Shown here piece after piece: positions 53,733-61,423 of a stretch of 64,000 bases of DNA. Positions within the stretch are counted from its first letter, which is position 1. Each line of letters opens with the position of its first letter. This stretch comes from Lachnospiraceae bacterium JC7 (GTDB lineage: Bacteria; Bacillota; Clostridia; Lachnospirales; Lachnospiraceae). The position numbers and the translations under genes are program-made. The stretch is from positions 41,163 through 105,162 of the forward strand of contig ALYD01000009.1 of NCBI GenBank assembly GCA_000513555.1. The letters run 5' to 3'. Below the pieces are notes generated by a model. It saw only the letters and a program-made list of their open reading frames with translations, did no database searches and had not been told where the DNA came from.

Positions 53733-54995
53733 TCACAGTGCTTTTAATGCTCTCTGACCGATGTCTTTTCTCATGTGCATGTCCTGGAATGTGACCTTCG
53801 ATGCACTCTCGTATGCCCTGTCGATGGCTTCCTTAAGTGTAGGAGCTGTCTCCACAACCCCGAGAACTCTTCCGCCGTGGGTGTAGAGCTTTCCGTCCTT
53901 AAGGTCGGCACCTGCCACATAGACATTTTGAACCTCATCCACACCTGTAATCTCATAGCCTGACTTGTAGGACAGAGGATATCCGCCGGAAGCTTCAACT
54001 ATGCAGCAGGCTGATTCATTCTTCCACTTGATATCAAGCTCACTGAGTGTACCGTTTGTTGTAGCCTGCATGATGGTGAGAAGATCCGAATCAAGAAGAG
54101 GAAGTACTACCTGAGTCTCGGGATCACCGAAACGGCAGTTGTACTCGATTACCTTTGGACCGTTCTTTGTAAGCATGAGACCGAAGTAGAGACAGCCCTT
54201 GAAGGTTCTGCCCTCCTTGTTCATGGCCTCGATGGTAGGCTTGAAGATCTTCTCCATACACTCCTCTGCGATGTCCTTTGTGTAGTAAGGATTTGGAGCG
54301 ATGGTGCCCATTCCACCGGTGTTGAGACCCTCGTCGTTATCGTTGATACGCTTGTGATCCATGGATGAGATCATGGGAATCACGACCTTGCCATCGGTGA
54401 AGCTGAGAACGGAAACCTCAGGTCCCTCAAGGAACTCTTCGATAACTATCTGATCACCTGAATGACCGAACTTCTTCTCCTCCATGATGGTCTTTATGCC
54501 ATCGAGAGCCTCTTCTCGTGTCATGGCGATGATAACGCCCTTTCCGAGAGCAAGACCGTCAGCCTTTATAACTGTAGGGATAGGACAGGTCTTAATGTAC
54601 TCTTCCGCAGCGTTGATGTCGTTAAATACCTCATAGGCCGCTGTAGGGATACCGTACTTCTTCATGAGGTTCTTTGAGAAGACCTTGGAACCCTCAATGA
54701 TGGCAGCCTTTGCCTCAGGTCCGAATGCAGGAATGCCTGCCTTAGCAAGCTCATCAACAGTACCGGCAACCAGAGGATCATCCGGAGCCACAACCACATA
54801 ATCAAGAGCCTGCTCCTTGCAGAACTTAACTACAGCAGGAACATCGGTAGCCTTTATATCAGGAACGCACTCTGCATCCCTTGCGATACCGCCGTTACCG
54901 GGAATCGCATATATCTTCTCTATAGAAGGGTTCTTCTTAAGAGCCTTAATGATGGCGTGCTCACGACCGCCGCCACCTACAACACCAATCTTCAT
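53733..54995 (-). CDS. purD: Phosphoribosylamine-glycine ligase
   Basis: Second purine step, joining glycine to phosphoribosylamine with ATP (ATP-grasp enzyme). The 420-aa product starts MKIGVVGGGGREHAI, the family's N-terminus, and has the grasp segment GLNTGGMG and the catalytic EYNCRFGDPE. Normal length. It lies between purN (38 bp) and purL (16 bp). Confidence 0.97.
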   Translation of the reverse strand: MKIGVVGGGGREHAIIKALKKNPSIEKIYAIPGNGGIARDAECVPDIKATDVPAVVKFCKEQALDYVVVAPDDPLVAGTVDELAKAGIPAFGPEAKAAIIEGSKVFSKNLMKKYGIPTAAYEVFNDINAAEEYIKTCPIPTVIKADGLALGKGVIIAMTREEALDGIKTIMEEKKFGHSGDQIVIEEFLEGPEVSVLSFTDGKVVIPMISSMDHKRINDNDEGLNTGGMGTIAPNPYYTKDIAEECMEKIFKPTIEAMNKEGRTFKGCLYFGLMLTKNGPKVIEYNCRFGDPETQVVLPLLDSDLLTIMQATTNGTLSELDIKWKNESACCIVEASGGYPLSYKSGYEITGVDEVQNVYVAGADLKDGKLYTHGGRVLGVVETAPTLKEAIDRAYESASKVTFQDMHMRKDIGQRALKAL

Positions 54996-55033
54996 TTATT
55001 ACCTCCATGCCCCGAATAATATATTACTTAGAT

Positions 55034-55624
55034 TTATGACTTCGCTTCACGTATCTCCCGGCTCATCATCTCAGCCGCCCGAGGAAGCAGCTTCCACTCG
55101 GCCTGCTCCATGACACGCTTCTGAAGAACCTCAGGAGTGTCCCCCGGCTCGATCTCAACAGCCTTCTGGAGAAGGATACGTCCGCCATCAGGAATCTCAT
55201 TAACAAGATGCACCGTGGCACCTGTAACCTTAACGCCCCTTTGAAGAGCCGCCTCATGAGGCTTCAGTCCGTACATTCCCTTACCGCAGAAACTCGGAAT
55301 AAGTGAAGGATGTATGTTAATGATCCTGTCCGCATACTTCTTTGTGAAATCCTCACTGAGTATAGTGAGATAACCCGCAAGAATTATAAGCTCGATGCCA
55401 TGCTCCTCAAGAACACTTATAAGCTTTGCCTCGTCCTTGTGAACCACAACATGCCCGATTCCCGCATTCTCTGCCCTCTCAAGAGCATATATGTTATCCC
55501 GGGATCCAACCACCAGAGTGATCTCACCGTCAGGAATCTCACCACGCCTCTCGGCATCGATAAGCGCCTGCAGATTAGTGCCGCCCCCGCTCACAAGAAC
55601 AGCAATTTTAGTTTTATTATTCAT
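55034..55624 (-). CDS. purN: Phosphoribosylglycinamide formyltransferase (folate-dependent)
   Basis: Third purine step, formylating GAR with 10-formyl-THF. The 196-aa product has the PRPP-type loop SGGGTNLQAL at residues 13-22, the catalytic NIHPSLIPSF (Asn/His) and the late Asp in HLVNEIPDGG. Full length. The 226 bp between it and the AICAR transformylase gene upstream hold a long hairpin. Confidence 0.96.
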   Translation of the reverse strand: MNNKTKIAVLVSGGGTNLQALIDAERRGEIPDGEITLVVGSRDNIYALERAENAGIGHVVVHKDEAKLISVLEEHGIELIILAGYLTILSEDFTKKYADRIINIHPSLIPSFCGKGMYGLKPHEAALQRGVKVTGATVHLVNEIPDGGRILLQKAVEIEPGDTPEVLQKRVMEQAEWKLLPRAAEMMSREIREAKS

Positions 55625-55682
55625 AATGTGTTTGCTTCTCCGAAATATTGTTGAATAACTCTATTCTTTAGTCATAACGTGA

Positions 55683-55839
55683 GAGAAAATGCTTGGGATG
55701 GGCACCAAGGCTTGCGAGTTGAAAGAACAGACTTTGAAGTTATGTACGCATCAGGTTGTACGAAGTACAAACTGTGCGAACATGACGAGAAGGATGTACT
55801 TTCAATCGAGTGGGCCGGTGCCCGCCCGAGCATTTTCTC
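55683..55839. repeat. 157-bp near-perfect inverted repeat inside the purine operon
   Basis: The two arms (55683-55761 and 55765-55839) pair along almost their whole length around a GAA loop. The ends are GAGAAAATGCT and AGCATTTTCTC, with GGGCACC/GGTGCCC, TTGAAAG/CTTTCAA and TTGTAC/GTACAA further in. Both strands carry a mirror-image open frame because of this symmetry. It may be a MITE-like insertion or an RNA processing/stabilising hairpin between purH and purN. Either way it is transcribed with the operon. Confidence 0.8.
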
Positions 55840-55850
55840 GTACCATTTCA

Positions 55851-57035
55851 TCAATGATGGAACAGCCTCATACCGGTGAAGCAAACCACCATACCGTACT
55901 TATCAGCAGTATCGATAACATGGTCATCACGGATAGATCCGCCCGGCTCAGCCACATATGTAACACCTGACTTGCGGGCACGCTCGATATTGTCACCGAA
56001 CGGGAAGAAAGCATCGGAACCGAGAGCTGTGCCTGTAAGAGTTGCGAGATACTCCTTCTGCTCTTTTCTTGTAAAAGGAGCCGGCTGTTCGGTAAAATAC
56101 ATCTGCCATGCACCATCGGCGAGAACATCCTCATACTCCTCGGAAAGGTAAACATCGATGACATTGTCACGATCAGCTCTTCTGAGACCATCCTTGAAAG
56201 GAAGGTTGAGAACTCTGTCACACTGACGAAGATGCCAGTGGTCGGCCTTGTCACCTGCGAGACGTGTGCAGTGGATTCTTGACTGCTGGCCTGCGCCTAC
56301 ACCGATAGCCTGACCATCCTCGGCATAAGCAACTGAATTTGACTGAGTGTACTTAAGAGTGATAAGAGCGATGGTCATGTTGAGACGGGCTTCTTCAGGG
56401 ATGTCCTTGTTCTTTGTAACGATGTTTGCAAATGCCTCGTCCGTTACCTTGTAGTCATTCCTTCCCTGCTCGAAGGTCACACCAAATACCTGCTTACGCT
56501 CTACAGCATCAGGTCTGTATGAAGGGTTGATCTTTATGACATTGTAACCACCCTTCTTCTTGGTCTTCAGGATCTCAAGAGCCTCATCAGTGTAGCCGGG
56601 AGCGATAACACCGTCTGAAACCTCACGGTGAATGATCTTCGCTGTTGTGGCATCACAAACATCTGAAAGGGCAATGAAATCGCCGTAAGAAGACATTCTG
56701 TCAACACCGCGTGCTCTTGCGTAAGCGCAGGCAAGAAGAGAATCATCGAGACCTTCGATATCATCAACGAAGCAGGCCTTCTTGAGCTTGTCGGAAAGCT
56801 TGCGTCCGATGGCTGCGCCTGAAGGAGAAACATGCTTGAAAGAAGCGGCAGCTACCTGACCTGTAGCTTCTTTAAGATCTGAAACCAGCTGCCAGCTGTT
56901 CAGGGCATCAAGAAAATTGATGTAGCCCGGACGACCGTTCAGGATCTCGATTGGGAGCTCGGATCCGTCATGCATGTAGATCTTTGCAGGCTTCTGATTT
57001 GGATTCATACCATACTTTAATTCAAATTCCTTCAT
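55851..57035 (-). CDS. purH: AICAR formyltransferase, single-domain (PurH transformylase part)
   Basis: Ninth purine step, AICAR to FAICAR with 10-formyl-THF. The 394-aa product corresponds only to the transformylase domain of PurH (FKHVSPSGAA near residue 70, with the substrate-binding His; CFTGMRLFHH end). The MGS-like IMP cyclohydrolase domain found at the N-terminus of standard PurH (about 200 aa) is absent; the next gene upstream supplies that activity as a PurO-type enzyme. The gene starts 17 bp after it. Confidence 0.93.
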   Translation of the reverse strand: MKEFELKYGMNPNQKPAKIYMHDGSELPIEILNGRPGYINFLDALNSWQLVSDLKEATGQVAAASFKHVSPSGAAIGRKLSDKLKKACFVDDIEGLDDSLLACAYARARGVDRMSSYGDFIALSDVCDATTAKIIHREVSDGVIAPGYTDEALEILKTKKKGGYNVIKINPSYRPDAVERKQVFGVTFEQGRNDYKVTDEAFANIVTKNKDIPEEARLNMTIALITLKYTQSNSVAYAEDGQAIGVGAGQQSRIHCTRLAGDKADHWHLRQCDRVLNLPFKDGLRRADRDNVIDVYLSEEYEDVLADGAWQMYFTEQPAPFTRKEQKEYLATLTGTALGSDAFFPFGDNIERARKSGVTYVAEPGGSIRDDHVIDTADKYGMVVCFTGMRLFHH

Positions 57036-57052
57036 TTAATATTCTCCTCTTC

Positions 57053-57778
57053 TTAGTTAACCTTCTCGAACTTATTGATGAGTCTGTTCACAACACTGCC
57101 GTCGGCAACATTGATATAACGCACATAAAGAGCGATCTTGTTCTCTTCATTCAGGCTGTTCCAGATCATGTCCGCAAACTCATCCGCACTGTCAGGGATC
57201 TTCACGCGCTCAGGCTCACCCTCGAAAGTCGGGATAGGATTTCCGTTATGCTTGTATGTATGGATGAAGTGGCCGAGACCCTTCTGAAGCTTGTAGGAAA
57301 ATGTATAGCGCGCACAGTCTGTTCCATCGGCGTCCTGTGACTTAAGGATGGACATCTTGTAGCTTTCCGAGTCATCAAGAGAAACAACACCGCTGATTCT
57401 CGGAGTCCAGTTAGGACCGTCAGGCTCGAACTCTCTTGTCTCAAGAGCCTCTTCAAATGTATCCCCGTTCTTCATGAACTCAAAAATAGTGTCTGTCTGA
57501 TCACCGTTAGTTACGATGAGGTTGTCTCCGATCTTTCTGATAGGGCTGTAAATAATGAGGCTTGGATCCTCAACCTTGCTTGAATCAGCAGGATAGATGG
57601 TAACTGTATCGCCATCCTCTGTGAAAACTCTGTTTCTTGAGTTAGCGGAACGTCCCATGATGAAATATGCCACTGCAACAGATAAGCCGTCCTCTGACTT
57701 TCCGATGATGATTCCGCGTCCCGGATATTCGTTGTTCTTAAGCAGAGCGTCGATATCTGCGATGTCGTATGTTGCCAT
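57053..57778 (-). CDS. purO: IMP cyclohydrolase, archaeal PurO type
   Basis: Last step to IMP, closing the ring of FAICAR. The 241-aa protein has the Ntn-hydrolase-like PurO fold signature (YPGRGIIIGKSEDG, then YFIMGRSANSRNRVF near residues 38-52), not the methylglyoxal-synthase-like fold of standard PurH. PurO was first described in methanogens; some clostridia carry it. Position between purM and the single-domain transformylase supports the role. I am sure of the family, slightly less of each active residue. Confidence 0.92.
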   Translation of the reverse strand: MATYDIADIDALLKNNEYPGRGIIIGKSEDGLSVAVAYFIMGRSANSRNRVFTEDGDTVTIYPADSSKVEDPSLIIYSPIRKIGDNLIVTNGDQTDTIFEFMKNGDTFEEALETREFEPDGPNWTPRISGVVSLDDSESYKMSILKSQDADGTDCARYTFSYKLQKGLGHFIHTYKHNGNPIPTFEGEPERVKIPDSADEFADMIWNSLNEENKIALYVRYINVADGSVVNRLINKFEKVN

Positions 57779-57832
57779 AATTATCCTCCCAAATGATAAA
57801 TGTATATAAGTTTTGATACCGTGAATTTGTTA

Positions 57833-58882
57833 TTATTCAAGAACTACCTTGTCATCAGATCTGATGATCTCTCCAAGATGATAAGCCTCAACTCCGTTCT
57901 CTCTGAGAACCTTAAGTGCTGTCTCCTCGTCCTCCTTAGAAACAACAACGCTCATTCCCACACCCATGTTGTAGGTATTGAACATATCACGGGTTGAAAC
58001 GTCGCCGGTCTTCTGGATGAGCTTAAAGATAGGAAGAACTCTTACATCAGACATGCTGATCTTTGCACCGAATCCGTCAGGAATGGATCTTGGAATGTTC
58101 TCATAGAATCCGCCGCCTGTGATGTGGCTGATTCCCTTGACCTTAACGGCCTCGAGAAGCTTGAGTACAGGCTTAACGTAGATAACTGTAGGAGTAAGAA
58201 GAGTCTCTCCAAGTGACTTTCCGTCCAGCTCAGGAAGCGGCTTCTTAAGCTCCTCCTTACTGATGTTGTCAATGTCAAAGACCTTTCTCACAAGTGAGAA
58301 ACCATTTGAATGAACACCGGAGCTTGGAAGTGCGATAACCACATCCCCCTCTTCCATGGAGTTGTTGTCGATGATATTTTCCTTATCAACGATACCCACT
58401 GAGAAACCTGCGAGATCGAACTCGTCCTCAGGATAGAAGCCCGGCATCTCTGCTGTCTCGCCGCCGACAAGAGCACTGTCGCTCTGAACGCAGCCCTCAG
58501 CAACACCCTTTACGATGTCAGCGATCTTCTCGGGAACATTCTTTCCGCATGCGATATAGTCAAGGAAGAACAGAGGCTTGGCACCGCAGCAGATAACATC
58601 GTTCACACACATGGCAACGCAGTCGATGCCCACTGTGTCATACTTCTCCATAAGGAAAGAGATCTTCAGCTTGGTTCCCACACCGTCAGTTCCGGAAACG
58701 AGAACAGGATGCTTATATCCCTCAGGAAGCTCGAAGAGACCGCCGAAACCGCCGAGACCTGATGCAACACCGGCTGTCATGGTTCTTGCAACATACTGCT
58801 TCATCAGCTCAACTGATCTGTATCCTGCGGTAATGTCTACACCTGCATCCTTATATGCTTCGCTATAGCTCTTTGTATTCAT
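57833..58882 (-). CDS. purM: Phosphoribosylformylglycinamidine cyclo-ligase
   Basis: Fifth purine step, closing the imidazole ring of AIR with ATP. The 349-aa product has the PurM signatures SGTDGVGTKL (near 63-72), VGGETAEMPGFY and SSGVHSNGFSLVR, and is full length. It begins 2 bp after purF ends, so the two are probably coupled in translation. Confidence 0.97.
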   Translation of the reverse strand: MNTKSYSEAYKDAGVDITAGYRSVELMKQYVARTMTAGVASGLGGFGGLFELPEGYKHPVLVSGTDGVGTKLKISFLMEKYDTVGIDCVAMCVNDVICCGAKPLFFLDYIACGKNVPEKIADIVKGVAEGCVQSDSALVGGETAEMPGFYPEDEFDLAGFSVGIVDKENIIDNNSMEEGDVVIALPSSGVHSNGFSLVRKVFDIDNISKEELKKPLPELDGKSLGETLLTPTVIYVKPVLKLLEAVKVKGISHITGGGFYENIPRSIPDGFGAKISMSDVRVLPIFKLIQKTGDVSTRDMFNTYNMGVGMSVVVSKEDEETALKVLRENGVEAYHLGEIIRSDDKVVLE

Positions 58883-58884
58883 AA

Positions 58885-60417
58885 TTACTCCTTCTCCTCC
58901 GGTTTAACTGACGCACATGAGTTGTCGTCGAATTTTTCTATATACTTATCATCGGAAAGCTTGTCCGATTTAACAGTATGCTGCTCTCTCCATTCCTTTG
59001 AGATCTTCTCTTCAAAGCGGTTCTTTGAAGTTACGGAAGGAATTTCTGTTGGATATTTACCATCGAAGCATGCGGTACAGAAGCCCTTCTGACCGGTCTT
59101 GTCTGCGATTTTGACAATGTTTTCAACGGAAATATATCCGAGAGAATCTGCACCGATTATTTTTGCAGTCTCTTCAACTGAATGGTGGCATGCTATGAGA
59201 TTATCGCGGGAATCTATATCAATGCCGTAATAGCAGGGATTCATAAAAGGAGGTGCGGTGATACGCATGTGAACTTCCTTGGCTCCGGCTTCTCTGACGA
59301 TGCGGACAAGACGTTCACTGGTAGTACCGCGGACAATGGAATCATCTACCAGGATGACTCTCTTACCTTCTATCTCGGAACGGATGGCATTGAGCTTTAT
59401 CTTAACGAGATTTTCACGCTCGGTCTGGCCCGGAGCTATGAAGGTACGTCCAATGTATTTGTTCTTCAAAAGTCCTATACCGTAAGGTATTCCGGACTCA
59501 CGGGAATAACCGACAGCTGCATCAAGACCGGAATCAGGTACACCGATTACTACATCGGCATCAACAGGGTGTTCCTGAGCAAGATAGCGGCCTGCCTGAA
59601 CTCTCGCCTCATGTACGGAAGCTCCGTCAAGGATGGAATCAGGACGTGCAAAATAGATATATTCGAAAACGCACATTGAGCGCTTTACTTTATTGCAATG
59701 ATCTTTTATGGAACGGATTCCGTTGTGATCTACAACGATGATCTCACCCGGCTCAACATCGCGAACCAGCTTTCCGCCGACTGCCTCGATGGCACATGAC
59801 TCACTGGCGAAAACTACTGAACCGTCTTCAAGCTTTCCGTAGCAGAGCGGATGGAAACCGTGCTCGTCTCTTGCTGCGATGAGCTTGGATGGAGACATTA
59901 TAACTAAGGAATATGCACCATGGAGCTTATCAAGGGAGTTGTTTACAGCTTCCTCTATGGAGCCTGTCTTGAGGCGCTCTCTGGTGATAATGTATGAGAT
60001 TGCTTCTGTATCTGTGGTGGACTGGAAAATGCATCCGTTCAGCTCAAGTTCGGAACGGAGTTCATAAGAATTTACCAGATTTCCGTTGTGACAGAGAGCC
60101 ATGCGGCCCTTAACGTGGTTCACAACGATAGGCTGTGTATTGATACGGTTTGTGATTCCGCTGGTGGCGTAACGAACGTGACCGACAGCCATCTGACCAT
60201 TACCGAGACGCTCTATCTCGCTTTCAGGCATGGCTTCGCTTACGAGTCCGAGCTCGCGACGGAAACGGAAAAGGCCCTCATCGTTTACTACGATACCTGC
60301 AGATTCCTGACCTCTGTGCTGCAGAGCATAAAGTGCATAATATGTAAGACGTGCCAATGGTTTTGTTGTCTTGGAATATATTCCGAAGACACCGCACTCC
60401 TCATGAAGTTTACCCAT
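58885..60417 (-). CDS. purF: Amidophosphoribosyltransferase
   Basis: First committed step of purine synthesis: PRPP and glutamine to phosphoribosylamine. The 510-aa product starts MGKLHEECGVFGI; cleavage of the seven-residue propeptide would expose Cys8 as the glutaminase nucleophile. The phosphoribosyltransferase site is VILVDDSIVRGTT near residue 350. The four Cys needed for a 4Fe-4S cluster in the Bacillus type are partly visible (CVFEY, CYYG, CTAC). Between it and purE lie 149 bp without a gene. Confidence 0.97.
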   Translation of the reverse strand: MGKLHEECGVFGIYSKTTKPLARLTYYALYALQHRGQESAGIVVNDEGLFRFRRELGLVSEAMPESEIERLGNGQMAVGHVRYATSGITNRINTQPIVVNHVKGRMALCHNGNLVNSYELRSELELNGCIFQSTTDTEAISYIITRERLKTGSIEEAVNNSLDKLHGAYSLVIMSPSKLIAARDEHGFHPLCYGKLEDGSVVFASESCAIEAVGGKLVRDVEPGEIIVVDHNGIRSIKDHCNKVKRSMCVFEYIYFARPDSILDGASVHEARVQAGRYLAQEHPVDADVVIGVPDSGLDAAVGYSRESGIPYGIGLLKNKYIGRTFIAPGQTERENLVKIKLNAIRSEIEGKRVILVDDSIVRGTTSERLVRIVREAGAKEVHMRITAPPFMNPCYYGIDIDSRDNLIACHHSVEETAKIIGADSLGYISVENIVKIADKTGQKGFCTACFDGKYPTEIPSVTSKNRFEEKISKEWREQHTVKSDKLSDDKYIEKFDDNSCASVKPEEKE

Positions 60418-60566
60418 AAATCTCCTTAATGAAAAACTAATTAGTATTACTGTTTATAATGGATTCCATCATTACAACCGGAAAACTCATTCAGGACTTT
60501 TTAATGAAGGAATCAGAATTAACAGCAGCAATATCAGTGTTACTTTTTATAGCATGAGCAAAAAGA
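60418..60566. other. Spacer between purE and purF
   Basis: 149 bp, AT-rich, with no hairpin strong enough to end transcription and no gene. Confidence 0.4.
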
Positions 60567-61061
60567 TCAGCTGTTGAACTGAGCCTCTATGGCTGCGTTC
60601 TTTTCAATTATCTTTTTGTGATTTTCGTCACGCTCATCCTGAAGCTTCTTTGCAAGGGACTGGTCTTCTACTGCGAGGATTTCGACAGCAAGAAGAGCCG
60701 CGTTCTTTGCGGTGTTCACACCAACTGTAGCAACCGGAATTCCGGGTGGCATCATAACTGTGGAAAGCAGTGCATCCATACCGTCCATAACCTTTGAAGA
60801 ACATGGGATACCGATAACCGGAAGTGTGGTGTTTGCAGCGATGGCACCTGCAAGATGTGCAGCCATACCTGCAGCGGCGATAATGACACCGAAGCCCTTG
60901 TCTCTTGCCGATCTTGAAAACTCAGCAGCCTCTTCAGGGGTTCTGTGGGCACTGTAGACATGGACCTCAACAGGTACTCCATAGTCTTTGAGAACAGTGA
61001 TACCTTTTTCAACGATAGGAAGATCTGAATCGCTTCCCATAATGACAGCAACTTTTTTCAT
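60567..61061 (-). CDS. purE: N5-carboxyaminoimidazole ribonucleotide mutase (class I PurE)
   Basis: Sixth purine step. The 164-aa product begins MKKVAVIMGSDSDLP with the phosphate-binding SDSDLP motif, then SAHRTPE and the conserved AGMAAHLAG, and is full length. PurK, its usual partner, is not in the window, nor are purC and purB. Start ATG at 61061 follows AAGGAG; an in-frame ATG seven codons upstream lacks an RBS. It is the first standard gene of the operon and stands 33 bp after a strong terminator. Confidence 0.96.
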   Translation of the reverse strand: MKKVAVIMGSDSDLPIVEKGITVLKDYGVPVEVHVYSAHRTPEEAAEFSRSARDKGFGVIIAAAGMAAHLAGAIAANTTLPVIGIPCSSKVMDGMDALLSTVMMPPGIPVATVGVNTAKNAALLAVEILAVEDQSLAKKLQDERDENHKKIIEKNAAIEAQFNS

Positions 61062-61093
61062 TAAAACTCCTTTTCCAACCACGCTTTAGGCGC

Positions 61094-61126
61094 AAAAAAA
61101 GGGAACAGCATATAGCTGTTCCCTTT
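61094..61126 (-). terminator. Terminator hairpin between the 50-codon ORF and purE
   Basis: A perfect 12-bp stem (AAAGGGAACAGC / GCTGTTCCCTTT) with a 5-nt loop and seven T on the minus strand starts 3 bp after the ORF's stop codon. It can end the small ORF's mRNA or act as an attenuator of the purine operon. Confidence 0.9.
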
Positions 61127-61128
61127 GG

Positions 61129-61281
61129 TTATATAAAGATATTGATGAAATTGCGGAATGAACTCTTGATTCCGATAGAAATCTGCACGAAAAAAACCAC
61201 GCAAAGAGCATACACTCCGGAGGATATGAGGGCAGAATTTTCTCTGCAGTGAACAGTATTGGCAACACCCATTCGCTTCAT
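61129..61281 (-). CDS. Candidate 50-codon small protein or leader peptide upstream of purE
   Basis: ATG at 61279-61281 to TAA at 61129-61131 on the minus strand, 50 codons. An AAAGGA lies 9 bases before the ATG. The product starts MKRMGVANT, has a hydrophobic stretch at about 17-38 that could be one membrane helix and ends NFINIFI. A consensus promoter stands about 45 bp upstream, and the terminator hairpin follows the stop immediately, so it looks like a complete gene unit. It could also be a leader peptide that controls purine gene expression. No homologue is known to me. Confidence 0.5.
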   Translation of the reverse strand: MKRMGVANTVHCRENSALISSGVYALCVVFFVQISIGIKSSFRNFINIFI

Positions 61282-61326
61282 CCTCAAAGATCCTTTCAAC
61301 TTAATCTGCTGAACAATAACAACAGA

Positions 61327-61355
61327 ATTATATTAAATGGATATTTATGCGTCAA
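61327..61355 (-). promoter_or_regulatory. Strong promoter for the small ORF and the purine operon
   Basis: TTGACG, 17 bases, TATAAT on the minus strand. It is the only good promoter before purE, so purine genes probably depend on read-through of the hairpin at 61094-61126. Confidence 0.8.
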
Positions 61356-61423
61356 GTCTGTAAAAACAACCTAATATTTCCGAATTCTATGCATGAATTT
61401 GGAAAACAAGTGCATTGACAGTA

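Noticed and set aside
55672..55884. Mirror open frames on both strands between purH and purN
   Set aside because: They arise from the symmetry of the 157-bp foldback element; neither has an RBS or a recognisable product, and they overlap the purH end.
61086..61268. 60-codon ORF in another frame over the pur leader
   Set aside because: It runs through the terminator hairpin and has no RBS; the 50-codon frame with promoter, RBS and adjacent terminator is the better candidate.
61062..61423. Possible purine or other riboswitch before purE
   Set aside because: No purine-riboswitch core or preQ1-type pattern; the only structures are the small ORF and its terminator hairpin.
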